From Ceratothoa steindachneri (taxonomy: Eukaryota; Arthropoda; Malacostraca; Isopoda; Cymothoidae), in contig OZ018323.1 in NCBI GenBank assembly GCA_963969495.1, positions 70,838,920 to 70,902,919 of the forward strand: 64,000 bases of DNA, in the 5' to 3' direction. The notes below the pieces were generated by a model. The model had not been told where the DNA came from. It did no database searches and was given only the letters and a program-made list of their open reading frames with translations. This document shows, in pieces, positions 1-11,639 of the stretch. Each line of letters starts with the position of its first letter. Positions within the stretch are counted from its first letter, which is position 1. A program made the position numbers and the translations under genes.

Positions 1-237
1 TGTAATGAAATATAATAAACTAACAAATTAAATGAACTATAACAAGTGTACAATAACAGTAATTTTAAGAATGTATAGTAAATTATCCTTAATCTCTCTA
101 TAGTATTTGAATTGTAAATATAAAGTGAAATAAAATAAACTAAAATTAAATGAACTATAACAAGTATATAATAACAGTAATCTGAAGAATGTATAGTATA
201 TTATCCTTAATCTTTCTATAGTATTTAAATTAACTTC
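1..237. repeat. Tandem duplication, two copies of about 118 bp
   Basis: Two head-to-tail copies of an AT-rich segment. Landmarks such as AATGAACTAT (31 and 149) and AAGAATGTATAG (67 and 185) recur at an exact offset of 118 bp. The copies differ by scattered substitutions and small indels. No coding potential is apparent. The array may continue to the left of the window. Confidence 0.85.
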
Positions 238-750
238 GAAAAGTAAATTGGTAATGATTTCCATGTCTCCGGGAAGCTATCATTTCATACTTCTACTCAG
301 TGCTTTTACCTCCTCTGCTAAAATCTATTTTCACCACTATTTTCTATCATTATAACAATTAATGTAATTACCTTTTTGTATTTATTTACTTAATAAACCG
401 TTGAACCGTTGTTGTAACAATTTACGTTTCTCTCGGTATGTGACATTCGCAAAAGGAGGTAACTGTTTCCAGAAATTACCTAACGCTTCCGAAGATTTTT
501 CGATAAGTGAAATCTTCATGTGTTGAATCTTTACATCCGCCAATTATAAACAGTGAGTGTGGCATATATACAATACTACACAAAGTGCCAGTGCCACATA
601 TAATAATGGATTACGGCAAGTTACCAGACTCCAGTTCTCCTCTTCAAAAGGTAAAGTGCCTAAGTGGACCTTGGAAATTCTATCTATCTTTTTCTCTATT
701 CTGATCTTGCACCTTTCTACACCTATGACTGAAACGACAATAATGCTAAA
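238..750. other. AT-rich stretch upstream of the first retrotransposon
   Basis: No gene recognised. There is a small perfect hairpin at 491-517 (GAAGATTT ... AAATCTTC, 8-bp arms). The right part may be 5' untranslated sequence of the following non-LTR element, whose true 5' end I cannot place. Confidence 0.4.
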
Positions 751-2162
751 ATGACGGACGACGTAATCAGGATCAGCCTGAGGACTCTCCCCGAAAGGAC
801 TAAGCCTGATCGGAGGGACGTCTTCTCCATTGTCTACGGGGAGCTTGATGTAGCTCTCGTTAGACTCATCGACACGCCTTTCGGGTACACGGCCATATGC
901 CAGAAGGAGAGTGATGCCGAGCTCCTGGCCTCGCACAAGGGAGCGAAAGTATTCGGTGAAATAAATCTGTCACCCCAAATCCTCCCTAAATCCAGGCAGA
1001 CCGCAGTGTCGTCTGCCACCGGCTTGACTCATGGGTGGGTCATCATTCAAGCACGGAGATCTCTTTAGAAATTGAGTGGAATCACCCCAGAGCTAAAGTC
1101 TCGGAGGTGATCAAATTTAATGATTACACCTACGTGTTCAAAGTCATGTTCACTGACATGATAAATGAGCACACCACAAAATCTTGCCCCAAAACAGAGT
1201 CCATTTGCTTCATCTGCAGCAAAACTGGACATATCTGGCGTGACTGCAGAAGCTCCGAAAAGCTTTGCATTAATTGCAATGGGGAGCATGCAGCCATGGC
1301 AATTTCTTGCCAGGCAAAGAAGGCTGCTATCTGAAAACAATAGCAGCAGAAGAAAGAGGAAGAAGAGGCCCGGACCAATAGAACTTATGCCAAAGTGACA
1401 AAGGCGGCAATCGGCGAGGCAGCGGCTCAACGCACCTACCTTAAGGTAGAGAGCGAGCTGTCGACTAAGATCATGTGCTGCATTTATTATGCGCACATAG
1501 CCAATTTAACAAGCCCCGGCTCATTCAAAAGAGAGCTTAATCAGATGCTAAAAAACAACGGGATGGATGAGATGTGGTTCCCCGAGAACCCACGCTAGGA
1601 GGAAGTCCTTCGCATAAAGATGCAGCCCACACAACCAAGACCTGCCGCTCCACAAACAATTGATGTTCCCGCTCCAACAAACCAATCCCAAGAAAATTTT
1701 GAATCAAATGCCGTAACAAAAACTGAAACCGCCACTACCCTTCCTGAGGTTAAATCACCCTGAGGAACGAAAAATAAGCATCGCCATGGTAGCAGCTTCA
1801 AGCGCTCACCCATCCAACAAACGGGCAGATCAACCTCTTCGTCGAAGGAAGGCAATCATGCCTACCACGAGAGGAGAATTGAATTCAAGATCTTCACCAC
1901 TGATAACGCCCCTTTCTCAGAATCAAAAACCGACAAAGATGTGAGCGACGGAGTGACCACCGGTAGATACAAATGGGAGTACTCCGAGGACATCCCAGAG
2001 AAGGTTGTTGAAGAGGCCCTCATCCTCGGGATGGTCCGGCTCAACCAGGACGCTTTTGTGACTCTAACGAACTCTGAGTTCAACAAAAAGAGATCCGGCA
2101 AGTGCCGATCTCCTCCAGCCAGCCCATCCACCCCCAAGAAATACGTTAATAGAATCGACTAA
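751..2162 (+). pseudogene. Non-LTR retrotransposon ORF1 (gag-like, CCHC zinc knuckles), broken
   Basis: Nucleic-acid-binding ORF1 protein of a Jockey/I-type non-LTR element. A first segment (751-1068) is out of frame with the rest by one frameshift near 1040-1065. From 1035 a single frame runs to 2162, interrupted by stops near 1332 (TGA), 1596 (TAG) and 1761 (TGA). The clearest motif is a pair of zinc knuckles at about 1204-1300: C-x2-C-x4-H-x4-C (CFICSKTGHIWRDC) followed by a second Cys-rich knuckle beginning CINCNGEH. That CCHC array is typical of ORF1 in the I and Jockey groups. A proline/serine-rich tail ends just before ORF2, which begins within about 15 bp. Only relics of the RNA-binding function can remain. 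Confidence 0.8.
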
Positions 2163-4909
2163 TTGACAGACAACATGGACAGACTAAAAAAGGACTTGAC
2201 AATCTTACAGGTGAATACTGACGGATGGATCGACAAACAAGTGACTTACGGCAATATTATTAGAAAATGCGACCCTGATAACGTTCTGATATCAGAACAC
2301 GGTATAGACACCTCACAGAAGACTATAAAGATATTTAATTATTGCGTGACGACTAAGAACCATAGCCAGGAACGTTTTGATGGCGCCACCATCGCAGTCA
2401 AGAAAGGTATTCAGTTCAGACCACTCCCTTCTTTAGACGAATCCTATCTGGCCATCGAGTTCCAAACCACCCTGGGACCACTTGTAGTATCAATAGGGTA
2501 CCAACCCCAAGACGAGACTATATCCCGATGCACAACTTTCTCCAACTGTGTGCACACGGGAGAACAGTCCTGTTCGGGGGATGACCTCAACGACAGATGC
2601 CAGTAATCCGGTTATACCGGAGCTCTAAACAAGAAGGGAAAGAACTTGAAGAACCTTATTGACAGAGGTATCGTTGCCAGCATCGGGCCCGACTTCCCCA
2701 CCTATATCACCGACACCTACGCAACCAAAACCAGATATCACCCTAACCAGCCCTCAATTTCCCTACAACTACCATATCCAGCCCGGATCTCTAATCCCCA
2801 GCGACCAGGTAGCTACCTTAATCAAAATCTCATCAAACCCCATGCAAATTTCCGTCAGGGAGCGAAAATGCTACTCCCGAACGAACTGGAAAGAGTACTG
2901 TACCCTTCTTGATGAGTTCAGAGCTCAGCCCCTAGAAGAAGCCACCCTGGAGGAGATTGCCTAGGAACTGGCAAGGTTGACGGAGGCAATGGTTAAAGCA
3001 GACCGCGCAACGGTCCCAAAAACCTCATTCAAAACGTTACCAGCACCAAGTTGGACACAAGAACTATATGACCTAAAAGACGAATATAAAAAACTTTTCG
3101 AAGATATTAGACTGACTAGCACAGACATAATTAAAAACAGACGGTTACGAAAACTAAGGACAGAAATGAAGACTCTCATAACAGAGTACAACAAGCGCTT
3201 TGGAATGACTTTGTCGACAAACTTGACGAAGAAACGAATCTACGAACATTCTGGAACTCACTATCCTGATTGAAGGGTAAGCCGCCTGACAAAACCATTC
3301 TCCTCAGTAATGATGACGGGACAACAATGGACGCGACAGGAATGGAAGAGGAGTTCAGAAGCTACTGGAAAGATGTATTTTCTATCACTCCAGAAGAAAA
3401 CGAACTCTTCGACCTAGACTTCGAAGAATAAATTCATGACCAATTAAGACCTATACTAAACAGGACATACCCCTTTAATAACGCGACTGCTGACAGAGAG
3501 ATGACAGGTTACGGAAGAAGAGTAACAACAGAAGAATTACTGACGACGCTACGTTCCTTCAAACAGAGAGCACCAGGTGAACGCCCCCCATAACATCTTA
3601 GAGGGCCTAGTCAATCTAATGAATGGGTGCCTGAACGTCGGATATTTCCTGGACGAATGGAAGATCGCCAAAATGATCTTCATTCCAAAAGCCCTGAAAC
3701 CACCCGACAGACCAGCAAATTTCAGACCCATCTCCTTCCTCGAAGTGGCTGGCAAGGTCTTCGAGAAGATCCTTGGTAGTCGAATCCAAAATTTTATGGA
3801 GGAAAACAACCTCCATAACCCACACCAACATGGATTTAGAAGAGGGAGAGGGACTGATACGGCGCTAGCAGTCATCACCGAAAAACTGGCGAAGATTGCT
3901 AGCCAAAAAAGGTATGCTGACCTGGTGCTCAGAGATGTGAAGAAGGCGTTTGACAAAGTATGGACGAATGGGCTTCAGTTCAAAATACTACGACTCGGAC
4001 TAAACCCAAGATTGGAAAAAAATATTTGCGACTACGTGACAGACAGGAAAGCATATTTACAAATATACGACCATACTGGCCCAGACTTCAAACTGACGTC
4101 AGGCGTACCGCAAGGGGGGGGGGTGCCTAAGCCTCCTAATTTACAATATTTATACCCTCGACCTACCCGGTCCGGTCAGAGAGGACACCCTGTATGTTCA
4201 GTTTTCGGATGACATCTCTCAGATTATGACTGCCTCCTTCAAAAATCCCGATCTCATGGCACAGATTACCGCCAGAGAAATCGACCGTATCAACAGGTCC
4301 GAACGAAGATGGAAGATCACCACTAACACTTAAAAGTTTAAGGTGATTACATTCTTCCGTAAGAAACGGGCACACATCGAGACCGATAACGCATGGATTT
4401 CTTAAAGTAACGACGGGACAGTACTTGGACTAAAGATAGGTAGTAAGGGATACGGTAGTCACGTTGCTTGGGCAGCAGCGCGAGCGCAAGTAGAGCTTAC
4501 AAAGCTGTTTAGGTTCCGTAACTTGAACACGGATAACAAAAAGAAAATCTATAACGCGCTCATAAGATCGAAGCTCCTGTATCCACCAATACCTATCAAT
4601 ACTAGTTCCAAAAACAAAGTACGACTCCTCCAAAGAGTTCAAAACAAAGGTGTACGGCTAATAACAGGCACCAGGATGAGAGAAAGAAAGAGGCAGAGGG
4701 ACCTTCACCAAGGCATCCAGTTAACTCCAATCAACATGGAGCTGCAAGGAAGAGCCCGAAAAATCTGGGAGAAAATCCCAAGACTCATGACGGACGAAAT
4801 CAGACAGAGACACATCGACATTCCGTTACATGCCTTAAACAGAACAAGACTGGACTTTGTCAGTAGCAAAGCACAGGCAGAAAAACGAGAAGACCCAATC
4901 TTCACATAA
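2163..4909 (+). pseudogene. Non-LTR retrotransposon ORF2 (endonuclease + reverse transcriptase), broken
   Basis: An APE-type endonuclease begins with MDRLKKDLTILQVN at about 2175, with an early acidic position in ISEHG. A WGYTGA-like block follows near 2610. After a frameshift the frame shared by 2659-2964, 2977-3273 and 3577-4112 carries the end of the endonuclease, the linker and the RT. RT blocks seen are FIPKALKPPDRPANFRPIS (about 3689), QHGFRRGRGTDTA (3829), DVKKAFDKVW (3937) and SGVPQG (4099). A run of ten G at 4114-4123 shifts the frame, and the catalytic box reads FSDD at 4202-4213 in the new frame. The thumb/C-terminal part ends at 4909. The catalytic aspartates survive but at least two frameshifts and several stops make the copy inactive. 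Jockey/I-type placement is by motif memory; clade assignment is uncertain. Confidence 0.85.
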
Positions 4910-5330
4910 AACTAAACACACCAAACAATGGACTACACAAGTTTGAACAAGAAGGAGAACACTGAAGACACTTAAACGAACAACAAGGGAAAAACAGAAC
5001 TTACAACAACAACTTACAAATGCTTGAACGCTACAAAAACCACTACAAATTACAAGAAACATAATAAACACACAACCAATAACAAAAAACAAACAAAAAA
5101 CAAACAACACACAAACAAACATGCTAATCAATAGCAACCCAAACAATAACGAAACAAAAGGAAGCAAAAAACAGTACGAATAACGAAAAGAATATTAGAT
5201 CAAATAACAAAGAGAAAAACACCAACCTCTGACAAATCCCTGAGATTCCCTATCACCAGGGATTTTCTACCTCTTCAATCCTTTTCATCAGGGAAATCTA
5301 TCCCTACCTATCTATCTTCCACTATTATAT
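4910..5330 (+). other. Probable 3' UTR/tail of the non-LTR element
   Basis: Directly after the ORF2 stop, the plus strand is strongly A/C-rich with many CAA/ACAAA runs (to about 5215), very unlike the flanks. This would suit the 3' UTR of the element upstream. A CCCT...AGGG short inverted repeat lies at about 5248-5266. The exact 3' terminus and target duplication could not be identified. Confidence 0.5.
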
Positions 5331-5367
5331 ACATATATGCATACATGATTGCAGTTGCAATGATATA

Positions 5368-5400
5368 CGAGGGGCGGTCAATAAGTTTTGCAATTCGGAT
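5368..5400. repeat. Probable mariner terminal inverted repeat (3' side)
   Basis: Sequence beginning ACGAGGGGCGGTCAATAAG, immediately outside the C-terminal coding end. It matches the general form of mariner ends (an ACGAGGG start followed by a GTCAATAAG-like block). No convincing inverted partner was seen near 6120-6250. Confidence 0.55.
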
Positions 5401-6117
5401 ATAAGGAAACGAGATATGAGGAAAAGTGTTTTATTATTTTTCAATATGACTACCCTCGACTTCAATGCACTTGCGCTACTTGTCCCAGAGGCTTCGAATT
5501 CCCGACAACCAGAAATCTCCCGACTGCTGTTCAATCCTTCCTGGACGGCGAGCTGGACATCTCCATCGCCCCCAAACCGGCGTCCACGTAGTGCCTTGAG
5601 CTGGCGGAATAAAAAGTAGTCACTAGGGTCCAGATCTGGACTGTAGGGGGGATCGTTGAGCGCCTCGAATACGCACTCGCGCAGGGCAGCTTGTGCAACT
5701 CTAGCCTTGTTGACTTTGACGACGTTAAAGTCGATCATGAGGCGTGAGCTTTCTAGGGACCCAACGGGCAAAGACTTTGGTCATGGCCAAATTGTCGTGG
5801 ATGATGTTGATGACACTTCCATGTGATATTCCAAGTTCTTACTCGATTTCTTCGACCTTCACCCGTCGATTTTTGAGGATCATCCTCTCCACACGGGCCA
5901 CATTGTCCTCGTTGGTCACGTTTGACGGGCGTCCTGGATGGGGGTCATCTTCAAGGGACTCGCGACCATGGCGGAACTCCATATTCCAGCGAGCAATGGT
6001 TGCATATGAAGGGGCGGTGTCGGTGTACACTGCAACCATGTGTTCATGGATTTCTTTTGCATTCTTGCCTTCCTTGGTCAAAAATTTGATCACTGCGCGA
6101 TGCTCAACCTTCTCTAT
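5369..6117 (-). pseudogene. mariner transposase remnant, internally deleted
   Basis: Minus-strand mariner (IS630-Tc1-mariner superfamily) cut-and-paste transposase. The N-terminal part (6117-5839) reads IEKVEHRAVIKFLT then HTH sequence ending in the linker DDPHPGRPSNV. The initiator is ATA rather than ATG at 6117-6115. The C-terminal part (about 5700-5590) has YSPDLDPSDYFLFRQLK, holding the third catalytic Asp of a mariner DD34D triad. The roughly 140 residues expected between them, including the first two catalytic aspartates, are missing around 5771-5839. The end nearest the C-terminus has ACGAGGGGCGGTCAATAAG at 5368-5386, which resembles a mariner terminal repeat. I did not find its partner beyond 6117. 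The copy is dead. Confidence 0.85.
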
Positions 6118-7254
6118 TGTTGAAAAATTTGTGACTGACGATCTGCAATCACCTACTCCATCACTACAAATTCTCCTGAGACTAACCTACTCGTAAACCT
6201 AAACTGACAGCGTTCGAAGGGATGCTTCTGGTCGCTTCGATCATTGACCTTCTCACCTTTTTCAAGGAGAGTGATTATGTTTCCTTGATATCGGCAAAAG
6301 AACGCTGCCCTGCTCTCAGAAATTTCACGAGAATGGGCTCTCAAATTTATAGCATTCTGCTCTCTCTCTCATCTTAACTCAGAGCAGACTATTATGATTT
6401 ACTCTTTTTTAGGACGGGTGCGTTTGTGTGTCCATTATTCCTTTGAAGAGCAAATCTTTAATCTTTGTTATTAACTGTCATAATCGGAGGGCAGGGCAAA
6501 TACATCTCTGATTAGCAAACATATTTATGCCCTTCGATGCGTAACTATATCAAGCATCTTGTCCGGAAATATACATCATGTAAACAACTTCTCCTACTTC
6601 ATATTCGATTTCCAATCAAAGATATAATAGACCTTTCCAGTCTCTAGCCATCCAACATCTATCCATCCCAGAATCCATTCATGGTATTTTGTATGTATGG
6701 ATTTCTTGGTTTAGAGTGCCTAAGAAATCATTTCGAACATTGGAAACAAAGTTTGCCTCAGGTCCCTTCTCTAACTCTAACATATCTTTAGGTATTCAAT
6801 TCGAAAGTATAAAAACAATCAAAGTAGGGCATAAGAAAGATGAAAACTGTAACAAATGCCCCTTACTCCTAAAAAATCGCTAACAAAAGCATAATGTCGG
6901 ACTATATCACGAACAATTACTTAGCAAATGATCTTTTTATTAATTATTCAAACGAAATTTTACAAGTATTCGCAAATGTTTGATAGTTATATTTTTTTGG
7001 AAACTATCCCCAGCATCTCTATTGTTGTGCCTGTAAGCACGAGGCTGATTAAATGTGACTTGGAGAAAATAATGGTTTAGTCTTGGATTTGAGTTAAGGA
7101 AAAGCGGTTTGCACTCTGTTGCAATTTTCTTGCAAAATTATTCGCAAGGTGGTTAAAGTGTAGCTTGGTGAATCATACTGCAGATGAAAAATGGCGGATT
7201 ACGTGTTTAACAAGCAATGCCCGAGGATTAGGTCTCTTCCTTCCTTAATGGTTC
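6118..7254. other. Intergenic AT-rich stretch
   Basis: No recognisable gene. Short open frames here have no family signature that I can see. A TC-rich run lies at about 6359-6372. The left part may include lost 5' sequence of the mariner copy. Confidence 0.4.
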
Positions 7255-7283
7255 TAAATAGTCTTTCAACAAGGACGCTCGAG
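7255..7283 (+). repeat. Left terminal inverted repeat
   Basis: Pairs with 8179-8206 in inverse orientation, with about 18 of 21 matches in the core and further outward matches. Starts at a TA dinucleotide. Confidence 0.7.
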
Positions 7284-7443
7284 ATTCATCAGGCGATAGT
7301 GGCCATGTTTTTAAAGCGACATCTGGCAACCTCACTGTGAACTATTAAGTAGTACTTGGCAAATCACGTTGGAAGGTTATAGCGTTAAACAGCGTATTAA
7401 AATCATCAAATAATATTATCAAAATCAGTGCTCCGTTCGATAA

Positions 7444-8100
7444 ACGTTACGCGAATTACGTGATTTCTATCCTCGCCACAGCGACGAGGCCCATTTTTGC
7501 ATGAATGGATTTGTGAACAAGCAAAATTGTCAGATTTGGGATAAAAACAATCCACAGGAGATACAACAGCACCAATTGCATCCCAACAAAGTCACTCTTT
7601 GGTGCGGATTTTCGTCGAACGGAACCATAAGTCCGTATTTTTTTGAGAACGAAGATGAGATTGCCATAACCGTCAACAGCGAGACCTACAGATCAATGAT
7701 AAGCAACTTCTTGGGGCCTCAACTGGATTATATGGATACTGAAGACATGTTGTTCCAAAAGGACGGTGCTACGTGCCATACAGCGCACGCCACGATAGAC
7801 ATTTTGCACCAGCGATTTCAGGGTAGAGTCATCTCGCGCGGCGGCGACGTCAACGTCAACTGGCCACCGAGATCATGCGATTTAACGCCATTAGACTACT
7901 TTCTTTGGGGCTACCTTAAATCGCTGGTCTATGCGAATAATGCGCAAACAGTTGATGTCCTCAAAGTCAACATAACGAACACCATCCAGCAAATTCAGCC
8001 AGATTTACGCGATAAAGTCATCGAAAATTGGGCCTCCCGAATACGTTCCACCAAGCAAAGCCGCGGTGGACATTTAAAGGACGTCATATTCCACACTTAG
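7444..8100 (+). pseudogene. Tc1/mariner-class transposase, catalytic core only (N-terminus deleted)
   Basis: An open frame of 218 codons from 7444 to the stop at 8098-8100; the first ATG is at 7501, but homology starts earlier at DFYPRHSDEAHF. All three catalytic acidic positions are visible: Asp in SDEAHF (7483), Asp in FQKDGATCHT (7762) and Asp in RSCDLTPLDYFLWGY (7879). This gives 92 and 38 residues between them, a DDxD-type triad. A VNVN duplication next to WPPRSCD may explain an unusually long second spacing. The C-terminus matches the family. The paired HTH DNA-binding domain that should precede residue 1 is absent and the upstream DNA (7284-7443) does not encode it. No stop interrupts the core, so the copy is relatively young or recently deleted. 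Confidence 0.8.
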
Positions 8101-8178
8101 TGCCATAAAATGTACTTTTAAATTTAAAATAAATTGAGTGCATATATTACACACAACTTGTTTTATTTACATTTAAAT

Positions 8179-8206
8179 TAGAGCGACCTTATTGAAAGAC
8201 CCTTTA
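8179..8206 (-). repeat. Right terminal inverted repeat
   Basis: Inverse partner of 7255-7283, about 80 bp after the transposase stop. Ends at a TA dinucleotide. Confidence 0.7.
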
Positions 8207-8547
8207 TAAGCGTTTTTTGACTAAAATTATATTAGTTTAAGATACTTCTAATAAAGAAAAATCGTCGAGTAAAAATGCTTGGTGTTGTAGAATGTAACCT
8301 ACTTAAAATGTCACCTTTTTCTGCAAAAATAATAACTATTTTAAACCGAGAATTGTCTTATGTTCAACAAAGCGTCGTATTTTCGAGGGCGTATCTGAGT
8401 AATTATTAATTTTTTAGGTTGGAATTCTCGTCTGTGTCAAAGTAAGTTCTTACTAATTTTAGGTGAGAATCACGACACAGCTAGACCCCACTAAAACCAT
8501 ACTTTAGGATAATATAACCATAATCTCTCCTAGCGTAACAATAAAAT
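8207..8547. other. AT-rich spacer
   Basis: No gene or structured repeat recognised. Confidence 0.4.
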
Positions 8548-9920
8548 TTGCCATATATAGAACTAATACATTTTTCGTGGCATCTTCAGGATATAACCTT
8601 CCCCCCCAAAAAAATAACAGAATGTAAAATCGAGTATCCTACTGTACCATTAACTATACGTACAGTTACTAATTCAACGGAAAGCCCAGGGCCAGGTTTC
8701 GTTCTATTAAATTCTCTCAAAGCTCTGCATCATGGAGAAGAAATCATTGACATCAATGGTTATGCAGATTTTGAGATTGAAGATAATTCAGCGCGTAAGG
8801 GATTCGATCAGCCCAAGTTGAGTGATTTAGCAAGAGATTTAGAACTCTCCAAAAGGCTTCAGAACTCTTAGCATCAAAGTTTATCAGAAAAATGTGCTCA
8901 AAACTGAAGCGATGTTATCCTACTTTTGCCTCAGAGAAAGTGCATTTCTGCACTACTTTCATAGTGACAGTATATTTGTGTACTGCCATAACACAAGCAT
9001 TTACTGGAGGAATTTGGAATTTCGATCTAGAACTCAACTAAGTGGTAGCTGTTCATCAGTAGCTATATGCGTAGTTTAAAGTGTATCCTCCTCCACAATG
9101 ATTATAATTTTTATGATACATGCTCAGTTTGGCATTCAGTTAGTCTTCAGGAAAAACATAGAGACATAAAGAAAGTCATTGAGTTGGTGAATTGACACAA
9201 ACACAACTGGATCATCTGAGTTGACCTTAAAATGGAAAGCTTCCTTCTTATTCAGCAACTGTTATACACGAACTATCCCTGCTTTCTGTGCATGTGGGAC
9301 AACAGAGCTCGATAGAAGCATTGGGTAAAAAGGAATTTGCCTCCATGATTTGAACTTAGTTTTTTCTCTTCCGAGCATTCTAAATAAGCCACTTGTCGAC
9401 ATAAAGAAAAGTACATTCTCACCTCTGCACATAAAACTGAGTTTTCTCAAGCTATTCATAAGGTATTGCCAACTGAAGGATACTGTTTCATCTACCTCTT
9501 TATGCCATTTTCTTGCCTATCAATTGAAAAAATCAAGGTAGGTGTGTTAGATGATCCACAGATTCGGCAACTCACTAAGATAAACATTTCATCGGGACAA
9601 TCTCGGAACTAAAAAAACCCCCGCTTGGTTCACATTCAAAGACCTTGTCCAGAGCTTTATGGAAATACACGTGCAAAATATTACACTAAAATTGTCCAGA
9701 AACTGCAGAACACTTAGTTGCAACATGAGCATCAATTTGCATTTTATGCATAGCCATCTTGCCAATTGCCCGGAAAAACCTTACTGAATTCAATGATGAG
9801 CAAATTGAAAAATGCCACCAAGATTTGAAGCGGAGGCAGGAACGGTAAATAGGTAGATGAGATGAAAAGATGTTGTCTGGCTACTGTTGGAGTCTAAAGC
9901 GAAATTGTCCACATGTTGAA
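8548..9920 (+). pseudogene. Decayed member of a high-copy arthropod protein family of unknown function
   Basis: Successive plus-strand fragments in all three frames follow the order of a protein family I recall as very abundant in arthropod and other invertebrate annotations, usually labelled uncharacterised. Seen in order: LSDLARDLELSK (about 8818); LKCILLHNDY-like (about 9078); KPLVDIKKSTFSPLHIKLSFLK (9388-9456), which corresponds to the family's PLVDP...LPPLHIKLG box; a DDPQIRQL-like box (9551); VQSFMEIHVQNI (about 9646); FMHSHLANCPEK (9743), the family's FLHSHLDFFPEN box; a weak EQIEKCHQDLK (9799) and DYCWxLKR-like end (about 9880). Many stops and frameshifts, so it cannot be expressed. 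High copy number elsewhere suggests a TE-borne gene, but no catalytic motif is known to me. Family identity is from memory. Confidence 0.65.
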
Positions 9921-11639
9921 CACTCCAGGAAAGCTATAAGCGTAAATTTTTGCACTAACTACTTCCACGCCATTTACCTTACAATAACATTATCCATTTA
10001 ATAAATTATGTTTACAAAAATTGCAGTGAAGCAATGTTTAACTATTTTGAAGTGTAAGTAAATTGTTAAAAGGTTCTATAGAATAAGGTTTTCTCGAAGT
10101 TCGTTTTCCGCGATGGGATGTTAATAAAACAACTTACCCTAATCAGGTACAAGTATATGCATAATTTATTCCGCGCTAAATTGAACCTGAATAATTATGG
10201 GGTGCAAATGAGCAACACTAATTTGTCCATGGATTACCACTGATCAAAATGCACTAAACACCCTTCACAAAAACATCAATATTCACTTATAATACAGAAT
10301 GTCATCTATTTTTTCCTAGGTCATCAATTTCTCAGACACTTATTTACACAATCAAGCAGTTGGACGGGGGGGAGGAGCTTACTAAACCTCTACACACACC
10401 CGCACACTAACTTTCTTTTTATCATCCAAAGTAGTCAGGTTATTAACTTTTTGCAAGCCAAACGTAACTCTCAAATTGTTGATTTGTATTGCTCTAAGTC
10501 TAGTTCCTTCTTCTCGCTTTGCCCGAAGCCCATTCTCTTACACTAAAATGGGAACAAGCATAATCTTATACAACTTCCTGTATGCATTTCACACTCAAAC
10601 TTTTAACATTCATTAATGTTCTGATTGCCTAAGCCTTTCTTCCCATTTAAAAACATGCAATAGCATTTTGCATTATCCGTGCTCGTAGCTAACTCATCAC
10701 ACATACTCTGTCAAATTCTTCAAACAACACTTCCAAATCCCTCTCAGCCACTAAATACTAAGTATCTGTGCACCAACATGGGGTTGAGCCCAACCTTCAA
10801 TATTCTGTACTCATAAGTAATTTCCAATCGTTTCCTCGATATTTATAGCCAGTGAGGAATGAAGGAATGTGTGCTCTTTTCCCCGGCCGCAATGCCTGCT
10901 TGAGGATCTGTGAATATATATATTTTTCACACATTTTCAGTATCTCTTGTCTTACTAATTTCCATACCTATCTCTCTTTACTGTCAGACATTTTTAATAT
11001 ATCCGAAACTCCAAACAAGCGGAAGGGAGTTTAATCAGAGAATATCACTTTGTTCGTCTTTAATAGTACATTTTTTCTATTTCCTAAAAAAGTGCATCCT
11101 ATCCGTATCGTGAGAGGAAGAATTTTTCGCAGCTCTTCTCTACCTGAGATCTTTGTAAAAAATATCTACTTCACTGTGCCAGCTGAAGCGTTTATATCTG
11201 CTTTTCTACAATCGTGGGCTAACTTGGCACTCGAAGCTATCCGAACCCTGAGTTGGGATCTTATCAGGAGGGAAGTTTGGCGTTCATTAGAAGTATTTTG
11301 GCGTCCTGAACTCTTCTTCAACCTAGTTCAACCAGTCCTTTTAAAGTCATTATGATCCTTGATTCAATTCTCTTAGCAAATATCTCCTTGCATTTCAGAT
11401 CACTTTGGTTGAGAGCAACAATGGTAGCACGCGTTTCTTTGGACACAACCATTTCTGTAATTTAAAAAGCTTCAAACATTTATTTTTATATTACAAAATA
11501 GATTTTAATTACACAACATTATTCATTTTACCCATAATTGTAGTCATTTTACTCTTTTGATCGAATAACAAACCTCCAAGGACAGAAACTCTCTTCTATT
11601 AGAACAAGACTAGTGCGCGATTTTGGATACAGCGAAGAA
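9921..11639. other. AT-rich intergenic stretch
   Basis: No recognisable gene. Open frames at 10852-11113 and 11050-11355 have no family signature and sit in biased, low-complexity DNA. A GGGGGG run lies at about 10367 beside a CA-rich patch (10392-10404). Confidence 0.4.

Larger units (their letters stand above)
7255..8206 (+). mobile_element. Short Tc1/mariner-class DNA transposon with terminal inverted repeats
   Basis: About 950 bp bounded by imperfect terminal inverted repeats. The left core TCTTTCAACAAGGACGCTC (7262-7280) pairs with the right core GAGCGACCTTATTGAAAGA (8181-8199), with further matches outward (TAAA...GTC against GAC...TTTA). TA dinucleotides sit symmetrically at 7255-7256 and 8205-8206, as expected for the TA target duplication of the IS630-Tc1-mariner superfamily. 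The only gene is the transposase catalytic domain. About half of the expected element, including the DNA-binding half of the protein, is missing, so this is an internally deleted copy. Confidence 0.75.

Noticed and set aside
1065..1496. Minus-strand open frame of 143 codons
   Set aside because: Antisense of the CCHC-bearing ORF1, Leu/Phe/Cys-rich as expected for a shadow.
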